DNA of 47,529 bases from CAZAFM01 sp964484395 (GCA_964484395.1 CAZAFM010000001.1:1-47529), one strand, 5' to 3'. Positions 1-9,044 are shown, numbered from the stretch's first letter. The notes: generated by a model not told the origin, from the letters alone. Made by a program: numbers and translations.

Positions 1-390
1 TTCTTTAGCAATTTCTCTTAGTAGCATAGACCTTCTGTTGCCATCTATCACTACCCCATCTTTAGTTACTATGCCATATTTTAATTGCTTATGCTCTTTT
101 AAATTATCTTTTGTAATTTTGTTACTCGCTGGACTAGAGCGTTTTAAAAAGTCTTCTATCTTATTTATGTCTTCGGAGTTCGTTGGGTCTAGTTCGTACC
201 CTGTTTCTATTTCATAAGATTTTACCTGGCTGGCAATACGTCCATTATACTGATTGTATATTACATAATCAAGATCAATTTCGTACACTGGTAATTTTCT
301 TCTCTCGCCTTTGTACCATACCTCCATGGAACTGTATGGTTTATTTTGCATTAGTTTTTCAAAATATGCCTCTCGCTTCTGCTTATCCAT
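1..390 (-). CDS. ParB/Srx-like N-terminal domain protein, partial (runs off window)
   Basis: Reading leftwards from the ATG at 388-390, the frame stays open for 130 codons to the window edge, so the C-terminus is missing. Near the visible end it reads YGIVTKDGVVIDGNRR followed by SMLLREIAKE. This resembles the ParB/sulfiredoxin-like fold, in which a D-G-N/Q-R/H-R motif binds nucleotide. The first 110 residues are charged and match nothing I recognise. A clear ribosome-binding site (AGGAG) sits 5 nt before the start, and the gene begins 9 nt after the stop of the methyltransferase at 400-2055, so the two are probably co-transcribed. In such a pair the ParB-like protein may be a nuclease or specificity partner of the methylase, but that is inference. 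The open frame and start are secure; the family call is moderate. Confidence 0.6.
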   Translation of the reverse strand, partial: MDKQKREAYFEKLMQNKPYSSMEVWYKGERRKLPVYEIDLDYVIYNQYNGRIASQVKSYEIETGYELDPTNSEDINKIEDFLKRSSPASNKITKDNLKEHKQLKYGIVTKDGVVIDGNRRSMLLREIAKE

Positions 391-399
391 TTCTGCTCC

Positions 400-2055
400 T
401 CATATATTTTTTATGCACTCTTTTAAGATATAATAACTTATTATTGTGATATAAGGAATCTTTATATTCTCCTCTTTTAAGTATATATTTTTTTCATAAC
501 TTTTATCATTTAGATTATTATCTATAAACTTTTTTATTTCTTCTAGAAGTTCATACGGACCAAATAGGTTTTCATTTTTTCTTCTTAAATCAGTTTGTCT
601 ATAGTTATATTGGAAAGTATTCTCATCGTGTATTCTGTCGCTTAATAGCTTAATTAAATTTTCAATATCTATTTGATGTTTTTTATTTATTATAGAAGAG
701 TCTATTATGGGAGTTAACTTTTTTGCATTCTTGCCTTGACTTTTATGTATTTCGACATCCCATTTAAAACTGAGATTTTCAAAATCTGAATTATAATTTG
801 TTAACTCAACCCTGAAAGTATCTATGATTAAATATGGAACATGATATTTAAATTTGGCATTAGGTCTTTTTTCTTTTTCTTCATTTAAATGAAAAACATT
901 CAAGTTCAAGTTTGTAAAGTCCTCTTTTATGTTTTCAAACTTGATGGGCTCATATTTTTTTGGTATTGTCAAATTATTTTTTAATGCAATTTCTTTGGCT
1001 ATAGCAAAAGACATTTTAGGTGGCACTGAATTTCCTACAAGTTTGTATTTAATACTTTTACTTTTCCCATAAAATCTATAGTCTATTGGGTAGCTCATTA
1101 AGGAGGCTATTTCTCTAACAGTAGGTAGTCTATATCTTTCTTCTTCAGGTATATGAGGGTATATCATTGATTCTCTGGAAGAGCAAGACATTGTTGCCAT
1201 TATCGTCCTAGATGGTTTATTAAAATTTTCAGGAAATGACATTTTTCCCATATACCCCTTGTCTTGCTTTTGTCTTTTTGCTTTTTTCCACTCAAAGTCC
1301 GCAACTTCCATAATGTAGTGATGATCAGTGATGTCTTTAGATATCATTTTAAAGTCATAATTTGGATCTTGGATAACCTCCTCTAAATTATTGTTTGGTT
1401 TATGTATATAATCAAAAATATCTTGAATTGTTTTAACTTTATTATCATGCTTAATTATCTCATGAGGCTCAGGAAAATTCCCACAAAAATATCTTTTCCT
1501 GTTAGAAGCAACGTCGAAGTATTTAGCATTATAGACTTTTGATGACGGATATTTCACTCTAAGTGAACCTTCTCTATCCAATCCAAGCTCATAAAACATA
1601 TATTCTTCTTTAATATATGAAAACACATTAGGGACATTCTCCAAAACCCAATACTTCAAGACGGAGTCTTTTTTGATACTTTTTCTTGCTACAATTCTTA
1701 AATAGGCTTCAATTAATTGTATGCCCATAGATTTATCTGCTTTTCCTGATTTATTAGAATTAGAAAAAAATGTACAAGGAGGAGAGCCTATAATTACTTC
1801 AGTATCTGGAACTAGATTATGAAATTCATCATTTGGGAGTTTCGATATTCTTATTACATCATCCTGTATAGTTTTTGTATTTGAATGATTTGAATGATGA
1901 GTAACCACAGCAGGTTCCCATTTATCAACTGCAAAAGATATCTCAAATCCTGCTAATTTAAAACCTTCAGAGAATCCTCCAGCTCCACAAAAGAAATCTG
2001 CCACTCGATACAAATTTATTCCTTGTAAGAAAGGTGTATTGAAATATTTTAGCAT
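400..2055 (-). CDS. DNA (cytosine-5-)-methyltransferase with C-terminal extension
   Basis: This enzyme should transfer a methyl group from S-adenosylmethionine to carbon 5 of cytosine in a specific DNA site. The conserved motifs appear in order: motif I FFCGAGGFSEGF (about residues 21-32), motif IV GSPPC with the catalytic cysteine (about 90-95), motif VI ENVP, motif VIII RKRYFC, and motif X GNSVPPKMSFAIAKEI (about 340). After motif X there are roughly 190 more residues, longer than a minimal m5C methylase, which could be a recognition or partner domain. The listed ATG has no good ribosome-binding site. An in-frame TTG at 2013 has AAGGA about 6 nt upstream and would place motif I very near the N-terminus, as is usual, so it may be the true start. 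No restriction endonuclease is visible unless it is the adjoining ParB-like gene. Confidence 0.9.
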   Translation of the reverse strand: MLKYFNTPFLQGINLYRVADFFCGAGGFSEGFKLAGFEISFAVDKWEPAVVTHHSNHSNTKTIQDDVIRISKLPNDEFHNLVPDTEVIIGSPPCTFFSNSNKSGKADKSMGIQLIEAYLRIVARKSIKKDSVLKYWVLENVPNVFSYIKEEYMFYELGLDREGSLRVKYPSSKVYNAKYFDVASNRKRYFCGNFPEPHEIIKHDNKVKTIQDIFDYIHKPNNNLEEVIQDPNYDFKMISKDITDHHYIMEVADFEWKKAKRQKQDKGYMGKMSFPENFNKPSRTIMATMSCSSRESMIYPHIPEEERYRLPTVREIASLMSYPIDYRFYGKSKSIKYKLVGNSVPPKMSFAIAKEIALKNNLTIPKKYEPIKFENIKEDFTNLNLNVFHLNEEKEKRPNAKFKYHVPYLIIDTFRVELTNYNSDFENLSFKWDVEIHKSQGKNAKKLTPIIDSSIINKKHQIDIENLIKLLSDRIHDENTFQYNYRQTDLRRKNENLFGPYELLEEIKKFIDNNLNDKSYEKNIYLKEENIKIPYITIISYYILKECIKNI

Positions 2056-2136
2056 TTTAAAACTTTAACCATAACAAAAATACCATTTTGGCTGTCTAGT
2101 AGTCTTCCTATTGTAAGATAATTTTTTATCTCAAAA

Positions 2137-2183
2137 AAAACTAGTATAACACTATAGACTTATAAACCCAAAACTAGTATAAT
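2137..2183 (+). promoter_or_regulatory. Promoter with duplicated AAAACTAGTATAA box upstream of the ATPase gene
   Basis: The 13-base box AAAACTAGTATAA occurs at 2137-2149 and again at 2170-2182, exactly 33 bases apart. The second copy runs into TATAAT (2178-2183), with TAGACT (2155-2160) 17 bp upstream, giving a plausible sigma-70 promoter for the gene starting at 2209. Two boxes on the same face of the helix could also be an operator; that part is inference. Confidence 0.5.
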
Positions 2184-2208
2184 GCAATAAACTAATTAAA
2201 GAGACAAT

Positions 2209-3414
2209 ATGCTAGATATTTTAGAAAATGCAAAGAGGCTCTACTTATTAAAAAAGCAACAGCCACTACCAAAGTACAAAAGATATATTTTTGATGACCT
2301 CAAAAGCTCAACTGCTAAGCTAACAGCTATATATGGTAGTCGTGGGGTAGGTAAGACAACCTTGCTGATGCAACTACTAAAAGAGAGTAGTTTTGCTAGT
2401 AGCAAGAAGCTATATATATCATGTGACCACCCGCAGTTTCAGGATATCTCTTTGTTTGAATTCGTTGATGAGTTTAGCAAAAGAGGTGGGGAGTTTATCT
2501 GTATAGATGAGGTGCATGAAGCTATGAACTTTGAGCAGGAGCTAAAGTCCATCTATGATTTTTTGAACATCAAAGTGTATTTTACAGGCTCATCTGCTCT
2601 TCATCTAAAAAGCCCAGATTTTGCAAGGCGTTTTTCTATGTATCACCTATATCCTCTGAGTTTCAGAGAGTATTTGGAGTTGGTTTTTGATATAGAGTTT
2701 ACACACTATGGGATAGGTGATATATTTACAAGTCATGAAGATATAACCGAAGACATCATCAAAAAGCTATCTGATAAAAAGATACTCAAGCACTATGTGG
2801 ATTTTTTAAAAACAGGTGTGTATCCATTCTATTTTGAGGATAAAAAAAGATACATAGATAGGATAAATGAAACCATAAACACCATACTACATACTGACCT
2901 AAGCAGGATTTTTAACATCCAGCCAGACAAAATAGACACACTCAAAAAAATGCTTTCAGTCATCTGTGTATCAAAGCCACTTGAGATGAGTGTGGAAAAA
3001 CTAGCATCTAGAGTAGGGATAACAAAAGCAACCCTTTATAAATACATAAAATACCTAGATGATGCAGAGCTTATCAAGCACATAACCCACGAAGCAAAAA
3101 GATTTGATGCTCTGCGTAAGCCAGATAAGCTATATCTAGCAAATCCAAACCTTTTTGAAGCACTATGTGTAAACAATGACATAGGAACCCTAAGGGAGAC
3201 ATATTTTGTCAGCTCCATATGCACAAAGCACACTCTTCACTATCTTGATAAGGGAGACTTTTTGATAGATGAGAGATATACCATAGAGATAGGCGGAAAA
3301 AACAAGAGCTTTAATCAAATAAAAGACATAGAGGACTCATATATATTTAGCGATGATATAGAAGTCGGATATGGTAATAAAATACCTCTTTGGCTAGCAG
3401 GTTTTATCTACTAA
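2209..3414 (+). CDS. AAA-type ATPase, AAA_14/DUF4143-associated family
   Basis: This 401-residue protein has an N-terminal P-loop ATPase with Walker A GSRGVGKTT (about residues 43-51), a Walker B-like FICIDEVHEA (about 96-105), and a sensor-like FTGSSA. The middle third ends in a winged-helix stretch, VEKLASRVGITKATLYKYIKYL. The C-terminal part (DFLIDERYTIEIGGKNKS) resembles the PD-(D/E)XK-like fold seen in DUF4143 proteins. Members of this family are common and scattered in bacterial accessory DNA, and their cellular role is not settled. The gene stands alone, converging on pheA with only 10 bp between stops. It lies between the methyltransferase gene, which points away from it, and the core lysA-pheA run, so it seems to mark the edge of an accessory segment. 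The start has a weak AAAGAGA ribosome-binding site. Confidence 0.8.
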   Translation: MLDILENAKRLYLLKKQQPLPKYKRYIFDDLKSSTAKLTAIYGSRGVGKTTLLMQLLKESSFASSKKLYISCDHPQFQDISLFEFVDEFSKRGGEFICIDEVHEAMNFEQELKSIYDFLNIKVYFTGSSALHLKSPDFARRFSMYHLYPLSFREYLELVFDIEFTHYGIGDIFTSHEDITEDIIKKLSDKKILKHYVDFLKTGVYPFYFEDKKRYIDRINETINTILHTDLSRIFNIQPDKIDTLKKMLSVICVSKPLEMSVEKLASRVGITKATLYKYIKYLDDAELIKHITHEAKRFDALRKPDKLYLANPNLFEALCVNNDIGTLRETYFVSSICTKHTLHYLDKGDFLIDERYTIEIGGKNKSFNQIKDIEDSYIFSDDIEVGYGNKIPLWLAGFIY

Positions 3415-3438
3415 AGCTTTTGGCTTATGCCTCTTTAG
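3411..3438. terminator. Possible bidirectional hairpin between convergent stops
   Basis: CTAAAG (3411-3416) pairs with CTTTAG (3433-3438), and inside it GGC pairs with GCC around a TTAT loop. It overlaps the ends of both convergent genes. There is no long U-tract, so it is a weak terminator candidate. Confidence 0.3.
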
Positions 3439-4492
3439 TATAACTTCCTAGCCACTTTATCTCATCACCCCTTCTTTTGAAAAGCTCTTTGATGTTCTCA
3501 TCATCTATATGTCCATCAAACTCTATAAAAAACCAGAAGCTAAAATCCCTACTCTCTTTAATAGGGCGCGACTCTATCTTGTTCATATTTATCTCAAGCT
3601 CATTAAAGTCTTTTAGGAAGTTAAAAAGAGCACCTGCCTCTTTTGAGTGGGCTATTTTGGCAAATATTGAGGTTTTGTCGTTTTTACTTCTTTGGTTTTT
3701 GAAGTCACTTAAGATAACAAATCTTGTTTTGTTCTCTTCACTATCCTCTATGTTTTCAAAAAGCGTAGGTACACCATAGAGCTTAGCGGCTATATGGGAG
3801 CAGATAGCTGCACTTCCTTTTTCGCTAGCAGCTATTTTGGCAGCTTTTGCAGTGGACTCTACTGGGATTTTTTCTGCACTTTCTAGGTTGTAGTCACTTA
3901 GGAAGTTTTTGCACTGGTTAAAGGCTATATCTTTTGAGTATATTTTTTTTATATCACTTGTCTTATCTGAGGTAGTGACAAAGGCATGATGTATTGGCAT
4001 CACAACTTCTGAAACTATACTTAGTGGAGTCTGAGCTAAGTTATCAAGTGTCTCACCGACAATTCCCTCTATATTGTTCTCTATGGGAACTACGGCGTAC
4101 TTTGCTCGTCTTGATGTTACAGTTTTAAAGACATTAGTTATAGTGCTCATAGGCATATACTCACTCACACCCCCGAAGCGACTTTCAGCCGCTTGATGTG
4201 TGTAGCTTCCCTCAGGTCCTAGATATGCTACTCGCTCAGGTAACTCCAAATTTCGACTAATAGCAAAAACCTCTAAGAAGATAGCCTCAATAGCTTGTCT
4301 ATTTAGGTGTTTAGAGCTTTTGCTTAGTCTATCAATAATCTCTTTTTCTCTTTCAGGGCGATAGATGGCTCCACCTTTTGAGTTTTTGAGCCTACCTACC
4401 TCTTTGACTATACCCATTCTCTCTTCTAGGAGGGTTAGGAGTTTGTCATCAAGACTATCTATCTTTTGGCGAAGGTCATTTAGGCTTATCAT
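3425..4492 (-). CDS. pheA: Chorismate mutase / prephenate dehydratase (P-protein)
   Basis: This bifunctional enzyme of phenylalanine synthesis converts chorismate to prephenate and then to phenylpyruvate. Residues 1-85 form an AroQ-type chorismate mutase (LRQKIDSLDDKLLTLLEER). The prephenate dehydratase domain begins at about residue 88 (AYLGPEGSYTHQAA) and contains the catalytic Thr-Arg-Phe in NKTRFVIL. The last 80 residues are an ACT regulatory domain with the ESRP motif, which in relatives binds phenylalanine for feedback inhibition. Its length of 355 residues is normal. The start overlaps the end of lysA by 4 nt (ATGA), which implies translational coupling. It is the last gene of the minus-strand run that begins at serB. 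Confidence 0.95.
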   Translation of the reverse strand: MISLNDLRQKIDSLDDKLLTLLEERMGIVKEVGRLKNSKGGAIYRPEREKEIIDRLSKSSKHLNRQAIEAIFLEVFAISRNLELPERVAYLGPEGSYTHQAAESRFGGVSEYMPMSTITNVFKTVTSRRAKYAVVPIENNIEGIVGETLDNLAQTPLSIVSEVVMPIHHAFVTTSDKTSDIKKIYSKDIAFNQCKNFLSDYNLESAEKIPVESTAKAAKIAASEKGSAAICSHIAAKLYGVPTLFENIEDSEENKTRFVILSDFKNQRSKNDKTSIFAKIAHSKEAGALFNFLKDFNELEINMNKIESRPIKESRDFSFWFFIEFDGHIDDENIKELFKRRGDEIKWLGSYTKEA

Positions 4493-5682
4493 AGATACTC
4501 CTTCTCATTTGCCACTATCTCATCAAACTCATCTCTTTTTCTAATAAGCCTATCTTCTCCATTTTCTAGTGCTACTTCTGCTGCTTTTAAGCGACTATTA
4601 TAGTTACTAGCCATACTCATAGCATACGCTCCTGTACTCTCTATTATAACAAGGTCACCATGGCTTAGCTCAGGGAGGTTGATGTTTTTAGCTAAAAAAT
4701 CCCCACTCTCACACACAGGACCCACTACATCACATAGTGAGGACTTTCCCTCTTTTAGTGTTTTTATATTATGAAAAGCACTATACAAGGATGGGCGGAT
4801 GAGGTCATTCATGGCTCCATCTACTATTACAAATCTCTTTTTATCATTTCTCTTTTCATACAAGACTTTGGTGATGAAGTATCCACTATTTCCAACTATG
4901 TATCTTCCCGGCTCACAGGCGATGGTGTACTCTTTTTTTAGCACTTCAAGTACACTTTGAGCATACTCATAAGGCTCTATCTCATCTTCATTATCATATC
5001 TTATACCAAGACCTCCGCCAATATCTAGTATCTTTATATCAATCTTCTCACTTTCGCACCACTGCAAAAACTCATAAGCAATCTTTGTAGCTTCTACTAT
5101 GGGCTCAAGCTCTGTTAGCTGAGAGCCTATGTGGAAGTGCAGAGCAACTGGCTTTAGGAGTTCTGAGTCTCTAGCTCTTAAGTATAGCTCTTTTGCTTCT
5201 TCTATCTCTGTACCAAACTTGTTTTCATGAAGTCCGGTTGATATGTATGGGTGTGTTTTTGGATTTATGTTTGGATTTATGCGAAAGCTAACTCTTGCTA
5301 CTTTTCCTAGCTTTTTAGCACATAGCTCCACTCTATCTAGCTCAGCCTTGCTCTCTACATTGATAAAAAGTATATCTTCATTCAATGCAAACTCTATCTC
5401 CTCATCACTCTTTCCTACACCACTAAAAACAATTTTATACTTATCCACTCCTGCTAGTTTTGCTCTTTTTATCTCATTTGCGCTCACACAGTCAGCACCA
5501 GCCCCAAGAGATGCTAGGGCTTTTATGACTGAGAGATTTGGGTTGGCTTTTATAGCATAGAGGATGAGTGATTTTCTACCACTAAAAGCCTCTTTAAACT
5601 TTATATATCGACTCTTTATATAATCAAAGTCATAAGCAAAAAGTGGGGTAGAGTATTTGTTAGCTAATTTTTCAAAATCCAT
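4489..5682 (-). CDS. lysA: Diaminopimelate decarboxylase
   Basis: This PLP-dependent alanine-racemase-fold enzyme makes L-lysine from meso-diaminopimelate. The PLP lysine is in LYAIKANPN (K45). HIGSQ and the glycine-rich DIGGGLGI phosphate-binding segment follow in the barrel. GPVCESGDFLA near the C-terminus carries the active-site cysteine contributed across the dimer. At 397 residues it is full length. It lies 9 nt after the LptG-type permease gene and overlaps pheA by 4 nt. The lysA-pheA pairing is familiar from this phylum. Confidence 0.95.
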   Translation of the reverse strand: MDFEKLANKYSTPLFAYDFDYIKSRYIKFKEAFSGRKSLILYAIKANPNLSVIKALASLGAGADCVSANEIKRAKLAGVDKYKIVFSGVGKSDEEIEFALNEDILFINVESKAELDRVELCAKKLGKVARVSFRINPNINPKTHPYISTGLHENKFGTEIEEAKELYLRARDSELLKPVALHFHIGSQLTELEPIVEATKIAYEFLQWCESEKIDIKILDIGGGLGIRYDNEDEIEPYEYAQSVLEVLKKEYTIACEPGRYIVGNSGYFITKVLYEKRNDKKRFVIVDGAMNDLIRPSLYSAFHNIKTLKEGKSSLCDVVGPVCESGDFLAKNINLPELSHGDLVIIESTGAYAMSMASNYNSRLKAAEVALENGEDRLIRKRDEFDEIVANEKEYL

Positions 5683-5691
5683 TTATAACCT

Positions 5692-6744
5692 TTAAGTTTT
5701 TTCTAGTCTATTATAGTAAATTACCGCTAAAATAAAAATCGCTCCAATAGGCAATATTACGGCAATTTCAGGAGGTATTAGAAGATTCATACCAAGATTT
5801 GCTAGTGAGAAAAGCACCCCCCAAGTGCTCAGGGTCAAAAGCAGTTGCAAAAACACCACAAGATTTAGGTTACTATACCTAGGAAGAAGAGGAGTGTAAA
5901 AAAAGATAATAGCCATAAGAAAAGGCGCAAAAAAAGGAAAAAACAGCTGATAGTAGAGGATGGTTTTTATCTTCCCTAAGTCTTGATTATCAGAGCCAAA
6001 AAGCTTAATAGTGCTAATAGCATCAAAGACAGATAGGGTGAGGTTTTTTTCAAAAATTCGGTTTAGTATCTTTGGCTCAAAGCCCTCTAGCGTTTTTATG
6101 GAGTCTTGATGCTCTTTTGATATTGGGCTATCTTTGAGGTCTGTAGTTTTTGTTATATCTACATCATCTAGTATCCATACACCATCTACAAACCGCCCAC
6201 TTTTAGCCCAGAGTGTGGAGAGTAGGGAGCCATTATCGCTGAAGTTGTATATTTTGATATTTAGTGCGTTTTTTTGCACTGGCTCTATTTTCTCAAAGTA
6301 GATATAGGAATTGTTGTGTTTTAAAAATATATCCTCTTTTGAGCTACTAAAGTATCGTCCATCTTTTATCGCTTCGGCTCTATCTTTTGCATAGGCTAGC
6401 TGAGTGAAGTTTAGTGCAGTGTACATCAAGGTTATGATAAAGCCCACTAGTAAAAAAGGCTTCATTATATCCTTTTTGGAATATCCTAGCGTACTAAAGG
6501 CTATAAGTCTGTTTGTTTTGAGAAGCGAGTATGATGTAATGATGAGGGCTAGAAGTATGCTTATTGGCACTACATAGTTGAGTGCATTTAGTGAGGAGTA
6601 AAAAACATAGAGTGTCTGCATATTTGCAGAGGAGGGGACTCTGTGCTGGTTTTGTAAAAAGTCTAGAATAGTGTAGATAAGTTCTAAAGATATGAGTGTG
6701 AGGAAAAAAAACTTTAGGTATGTTTTAGATAGATATGCAAACAC
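5692..6744 (-). CDS. lptG: LptF/LptG-family LPS export permease (YjgP/YjgQ)
   Basis: This is an inner-membrane permease of the lipopolysaccharide export ABC system, which works with LptB and hands LPS to LptC. The 350-residue protein shows the family layout: three membrane helices in the first 115 residues, a periplasmic beta-rich domain of about 150 residues (KHNNSYIYFEKIEP onwards), and three C-terminal helices (roughly 265-345). LptF and LptG look alike; I favour LptG, but the choice is uncertain. It begins 1 nt after pth and ends 9 nt before lysA, so it is inside the same transcript. Confidence 0.8.
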   Translation of the reverse strand: MFAYLSKTYLKFFFLTLISLELIYTILDFLQNQHRVPSSANMQTLYVFYSSLNALNYVVPISILLALIITSYSLLKTNRLIAFSTLGYSKKDIMKPFLLVGFIITLMYTALNFTQLAYAKDRAEAIKDGRYFSSSKEDIFLKHNNSYIYFEKIEPVQKNALNIKIYNFSDNGSLLSTLWAKSGRFVDGVWILDDVDITKTTDLKDSPISKEHQDSIKTLEGFEPKILNRIFEKNLTLSVFDAISTIKLFGSDNQDLGKIKTILYYQLFFPFFAPFLMAIIFFYTPLLPRYSNLNLVVFLQLLLTLSTWGVLFSLANLGMNLLIPPEIAVILPIGAIFILAVIYYNRLEKT

Positions 6745-6745
6745 G

Positions 6746-7300
6746 CTAAGCCTTTCTTGTATATCTCTCTTGGATTTTGTTTAGCTCACTATGGCTTAGC
6801 TCCAAGGCGGCATTTGCGGCATCTTCTACTATCTCTTTTAGAGCAACTTTTTCTTCCTTGCTAAAATCACTCAGTACATATTTTGCCACATCCTCTTTGT
6901 TTTCTGGTCTTCCTACACCTACTCTTACTCTAAAGTATTCATCTCCTATACACGAATCGATGGACTTTAGTCCATTGTGTCCGTTATTTCCACCACCAAA
7001 CTTAAAGCGAAGAGCACCAAAAGGCAGGTCTATCTCATCATATATGACAACAACTCGTGCTATATCATAGTAGCTACACACTGGTGCGATGGACTCGCCT
7101 GAGAGATTCATAAAGGTAGTTGGCTTTAGTACAAAAATATCTCTACTTTTAAAAAGCTCACCTCTGAAGTTTGATTTGTTTATAGGTGTACTCTGGAGGT
7201 TTTGAAGAATTTGGTCAGCTACTAAAAAGCCGACATTGTGGCGATTGAGACTATATTTGGGGCCAGGATTTCCAAGCCCCGCTATGAGAGTCTTTGCCAT
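6746..7300 (-). CDS. pth: Peptidyl-tRNA hydrolase
   Basis: Pth releases peptides from prematurely dropped peptidyl-tRNA and recycles the tRNA. The N-terminus carries the family signature, AGLGNPGPKYSLNRHNVGF, with Asn11 and the catalytic His21. YDEIDLPFG supplies the catalytic aspartate, and GGGNNGHNGLKSI the substrate-binding asparagine. Its length of 184 residues is typical. It lies 3 nt downstream of rplY; an L25-Pth pair is conserved in many bacteria, so the assignment is firm. Confidence 0.97.
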   Translation of the reverse strand: MAKTLIAGLGNPGPKYSLNRHNVGFLVADQILQNLQSTPINKSNFRGELFKSRDIFVLKPTTFMNLSGESIAPVCSYYDIARVVVIYDEIDLPFGALRFKFGGGNNGHNGLKSIDSCIGDEYFRVRVGVGRPENKEDVAKYVLSDFSKEEKVALKEIVEDAANAALELSHSELNKIQERYTRKA

Positions 7301-7303
7301 TAG

Positions 7304-7840
7304 TTATTTAGCTTTTATAACTCCAACTATTGGCTGAGTAGGGTTTTCTACTATTCTAACACCCTCTGTTATAGGAAGGTCTCTTACTAAGAATGTATCA
7401 CCAACATCAAGTCCGCTAACATCAAACTCATAAGCTTTTGGAAGCTTTTCTGGTGCTGCTTTTACTTCTATTCTCTTTCTTGAGTATACAAATACACCTT
7501 TGTTTTTAAGCCCCTTTGGAGTTCCAAGAGGTGCAACAGGAAGCTTGAACTTACTTACTTGCCCATTAGTTGCTATTTTTAGGTCAACATGGATAAGCTC
7601 ATTTGTGATAGGCTCTTTTTGGTACTCCTCTATCACGCATTTGTAGTTTTTCCCACCTACTTCTACCTCTAAAAACAAGCTATCTTTCGCCCTTACGGTT
7701 TTTACGAACTCATTTAGCTTAAAAGCGCAACTAATATTGTCACTTCCTTTGCCATATATGTTCGCGATTAGATAACCATCTCGTCTTAGTTCTTTGCTTG
7801 CACTTTTACCGATACTCTCTCTAACTACGCCTTTTAGCAT
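7304..7840 (-). CDS. rplY: 50S ribosomal protein L25, CTC/TL5 form
   Basis: This protein binds 5S rRNA in the large ribosomal subunit. At 178 residues it is the long (general stress protein Ctc) form: an N-terminal L25 domain of about 90 residues (VRESIGKSASKELRRDGY) followed by a second beta domain ending in VENPTQPIVGVIKAK. A good AAGGA ribosome-binding site precedes the ATG. The 46-bp gap to pilT upstream is one of the larger gaps in this run. Confidence 0.95.
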   Translation of the reverse strand: MLKGVVRESIGKSASKELRRDGYLIANIYGKGSDNISCAFKLNEFVKTVRAKDSLFLEVEVGGKNYKCVIEEYQKEPITNELIHVDLKIATNGQVSKFKLPVAPLGTPKGLKNKGVFVYSRKRIEVKAAPEKLPKAYEFDVSGLDVGDTFLVRDLPITEGVRIVENPTQPIVGVIKAK

Positions 7841-7886
7841 ATATATCCTTCTTTAAATAATGTTTGGGATTTTACAGAAAAAAAGC

Positions 7887-9044
7887 TTAATCCCTTCTTT
7901 TTATGCTTATAAAACTCTCTTTGCTTGTTCCTATATTAGTATTACTAGCATCAGTGTTTGAAAGCTGTAGTTTCAAATCAGATGGTGAAGTAGCATTTGC
8001 AAGCCCTTCATCCTCAGCAATAACTTGGGATTTTATGAGGTCATATATGGCTTGATCAAAGGTTTGGGTTTGATATATACCCTTTCCTTCTTTAAGTGCA
8101 TCAAATATCTCACTATCCCTATTTTCTCTAATAAGTGCATCTATTCTAGGAGTTTTGAAGAGTATTTCTAAAGCAGCTATTCTTCCGCCACTCTCTTTTT
8201 TTAGAAGTCTTTGAGATACTACTCCTTGAAGAACTGTAGCTAGCGTGATACGGATACGGTTTTGCTCTTCTGGGGGAAACATACCTATGATACGGTTAAT
8301 TGTCTCAGATGTATCTGTAGTGTGAAGTGTAGAAAAAACAAGATGTCCAGTTTCAGCCGCATGAAGTGCCATCTCAACAGTCTCTATATCTCTCATTTCA
8401 CCAACTAGGATAATATCAGGATCCTCTCTTAGGGCTGCTTTTAGGGCGGAGTGAAAATCAAGTGCATCTTGACCGACACTTCTTTGGTTGATGATACACT
8501 CTGCGTCTTTGTGGATAAACTCTATAGGGTCTTCTATGGTGATAATGTGTCGCTTCTGGGTTCTGTTTATCTCATCTATTATAGCTGCTAGTGTAGTAGA
8601 CTTACCACTTCCTGTGACACCAGTTACAAGAACTAAGCCTCTTTGCATGGAGGTAAACTTCCTAATAGCCTCTGGAAGTCCTAGCTCATCAATTGTGAGC
8701 TTTTTATCAGGTATAGTTCTAAAAACAGCACTAACTCCATCCATCTGGAAAAAGATATTGACCCTATATCTTGTCACATCATCATAGATATATACTAAAT
8801 CAAGGTTCTTTTTCTCAATAAGTTCAGGAAAACGCGTTCTTAGAAGCTCTTTTGCAAATGTAATGGCGTCTTGTTTTGGAAACTCATCATCTGAAATGTC
8901 AACTATTTCTCCATTTACTCTAGCTCTGACTTTTGAGTTGGCTTTGAGGTGAAGGTCGCTTCCACCAAGCTCTGCCATTTTTTCAAGGTATCCTCTGACC
9001 CTCTCTGTGACTTCAAAGGTTAGGTTGTTTACATCAACTTGCAT
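7887..9044 (-). CDS. pilT: Type IV pilus retraction ATPase PilT
   Basis: PilT powers pilus retraction, and so twitching and DNA uptake, at the inner-membrane base of type IV pili. The Walker A motif GVTGSGKST lies at 142-150, the Asp box is IEDPIEFIHK, the Walker B region is DPDIILVGEMRD, and the His box is AETGHLVFSTLHT. The AIRKF segment just before Walker A and the short N-terminal PAS-like domain fit PilT rather than PilB. At 385 residues it is slightly long, owing to a Ser/Asn-rich tail. Its start lies inside the end of the transaldolase gene (11-nt overlap). No other pilus genes are in the window. Confidence 0.92.
   Translation of the reverse strand: MQVDVNNLTFEVTERVRGYLEKMAELGGSDLHLKANSKVRARVNGEIVDISDDEFPKQDAITFAKELLRTRFPELIEKKNLDLVYIYDDVTRYRVNIFFQMDGVSAVFRTIPDKKLTIDELGLPEAIRKFTSMQRGLVLVTGVTGSGKSTTLAAIIDEINRTQKRHIITIEDPIEFIHKDAECIINQRSVGQDALDFHSALKAALREDPDIILVGEMRDIETVEMALHAAETGHLVFSTLHTTDTSETINRIIGMFPPEEQNRIRITLATVLQGVVSQRLLKKESGGRIAALEILFKTPRIDALIRENRDSEIFDALKEGKGIYQTQTFDQAIYDLIKSQVIAEDEGLANATSPSDLKLQLSNTDASNTNIGTSKESFISIKRRD

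Noticed and set aside
183..449. Plus-strand ORF of 88 codons
   Set aside because: It lies over the start of the ParB-like gene and the end of the methyltransferase on the other strand, both of which have clear motifs. Its protein shows no family features.
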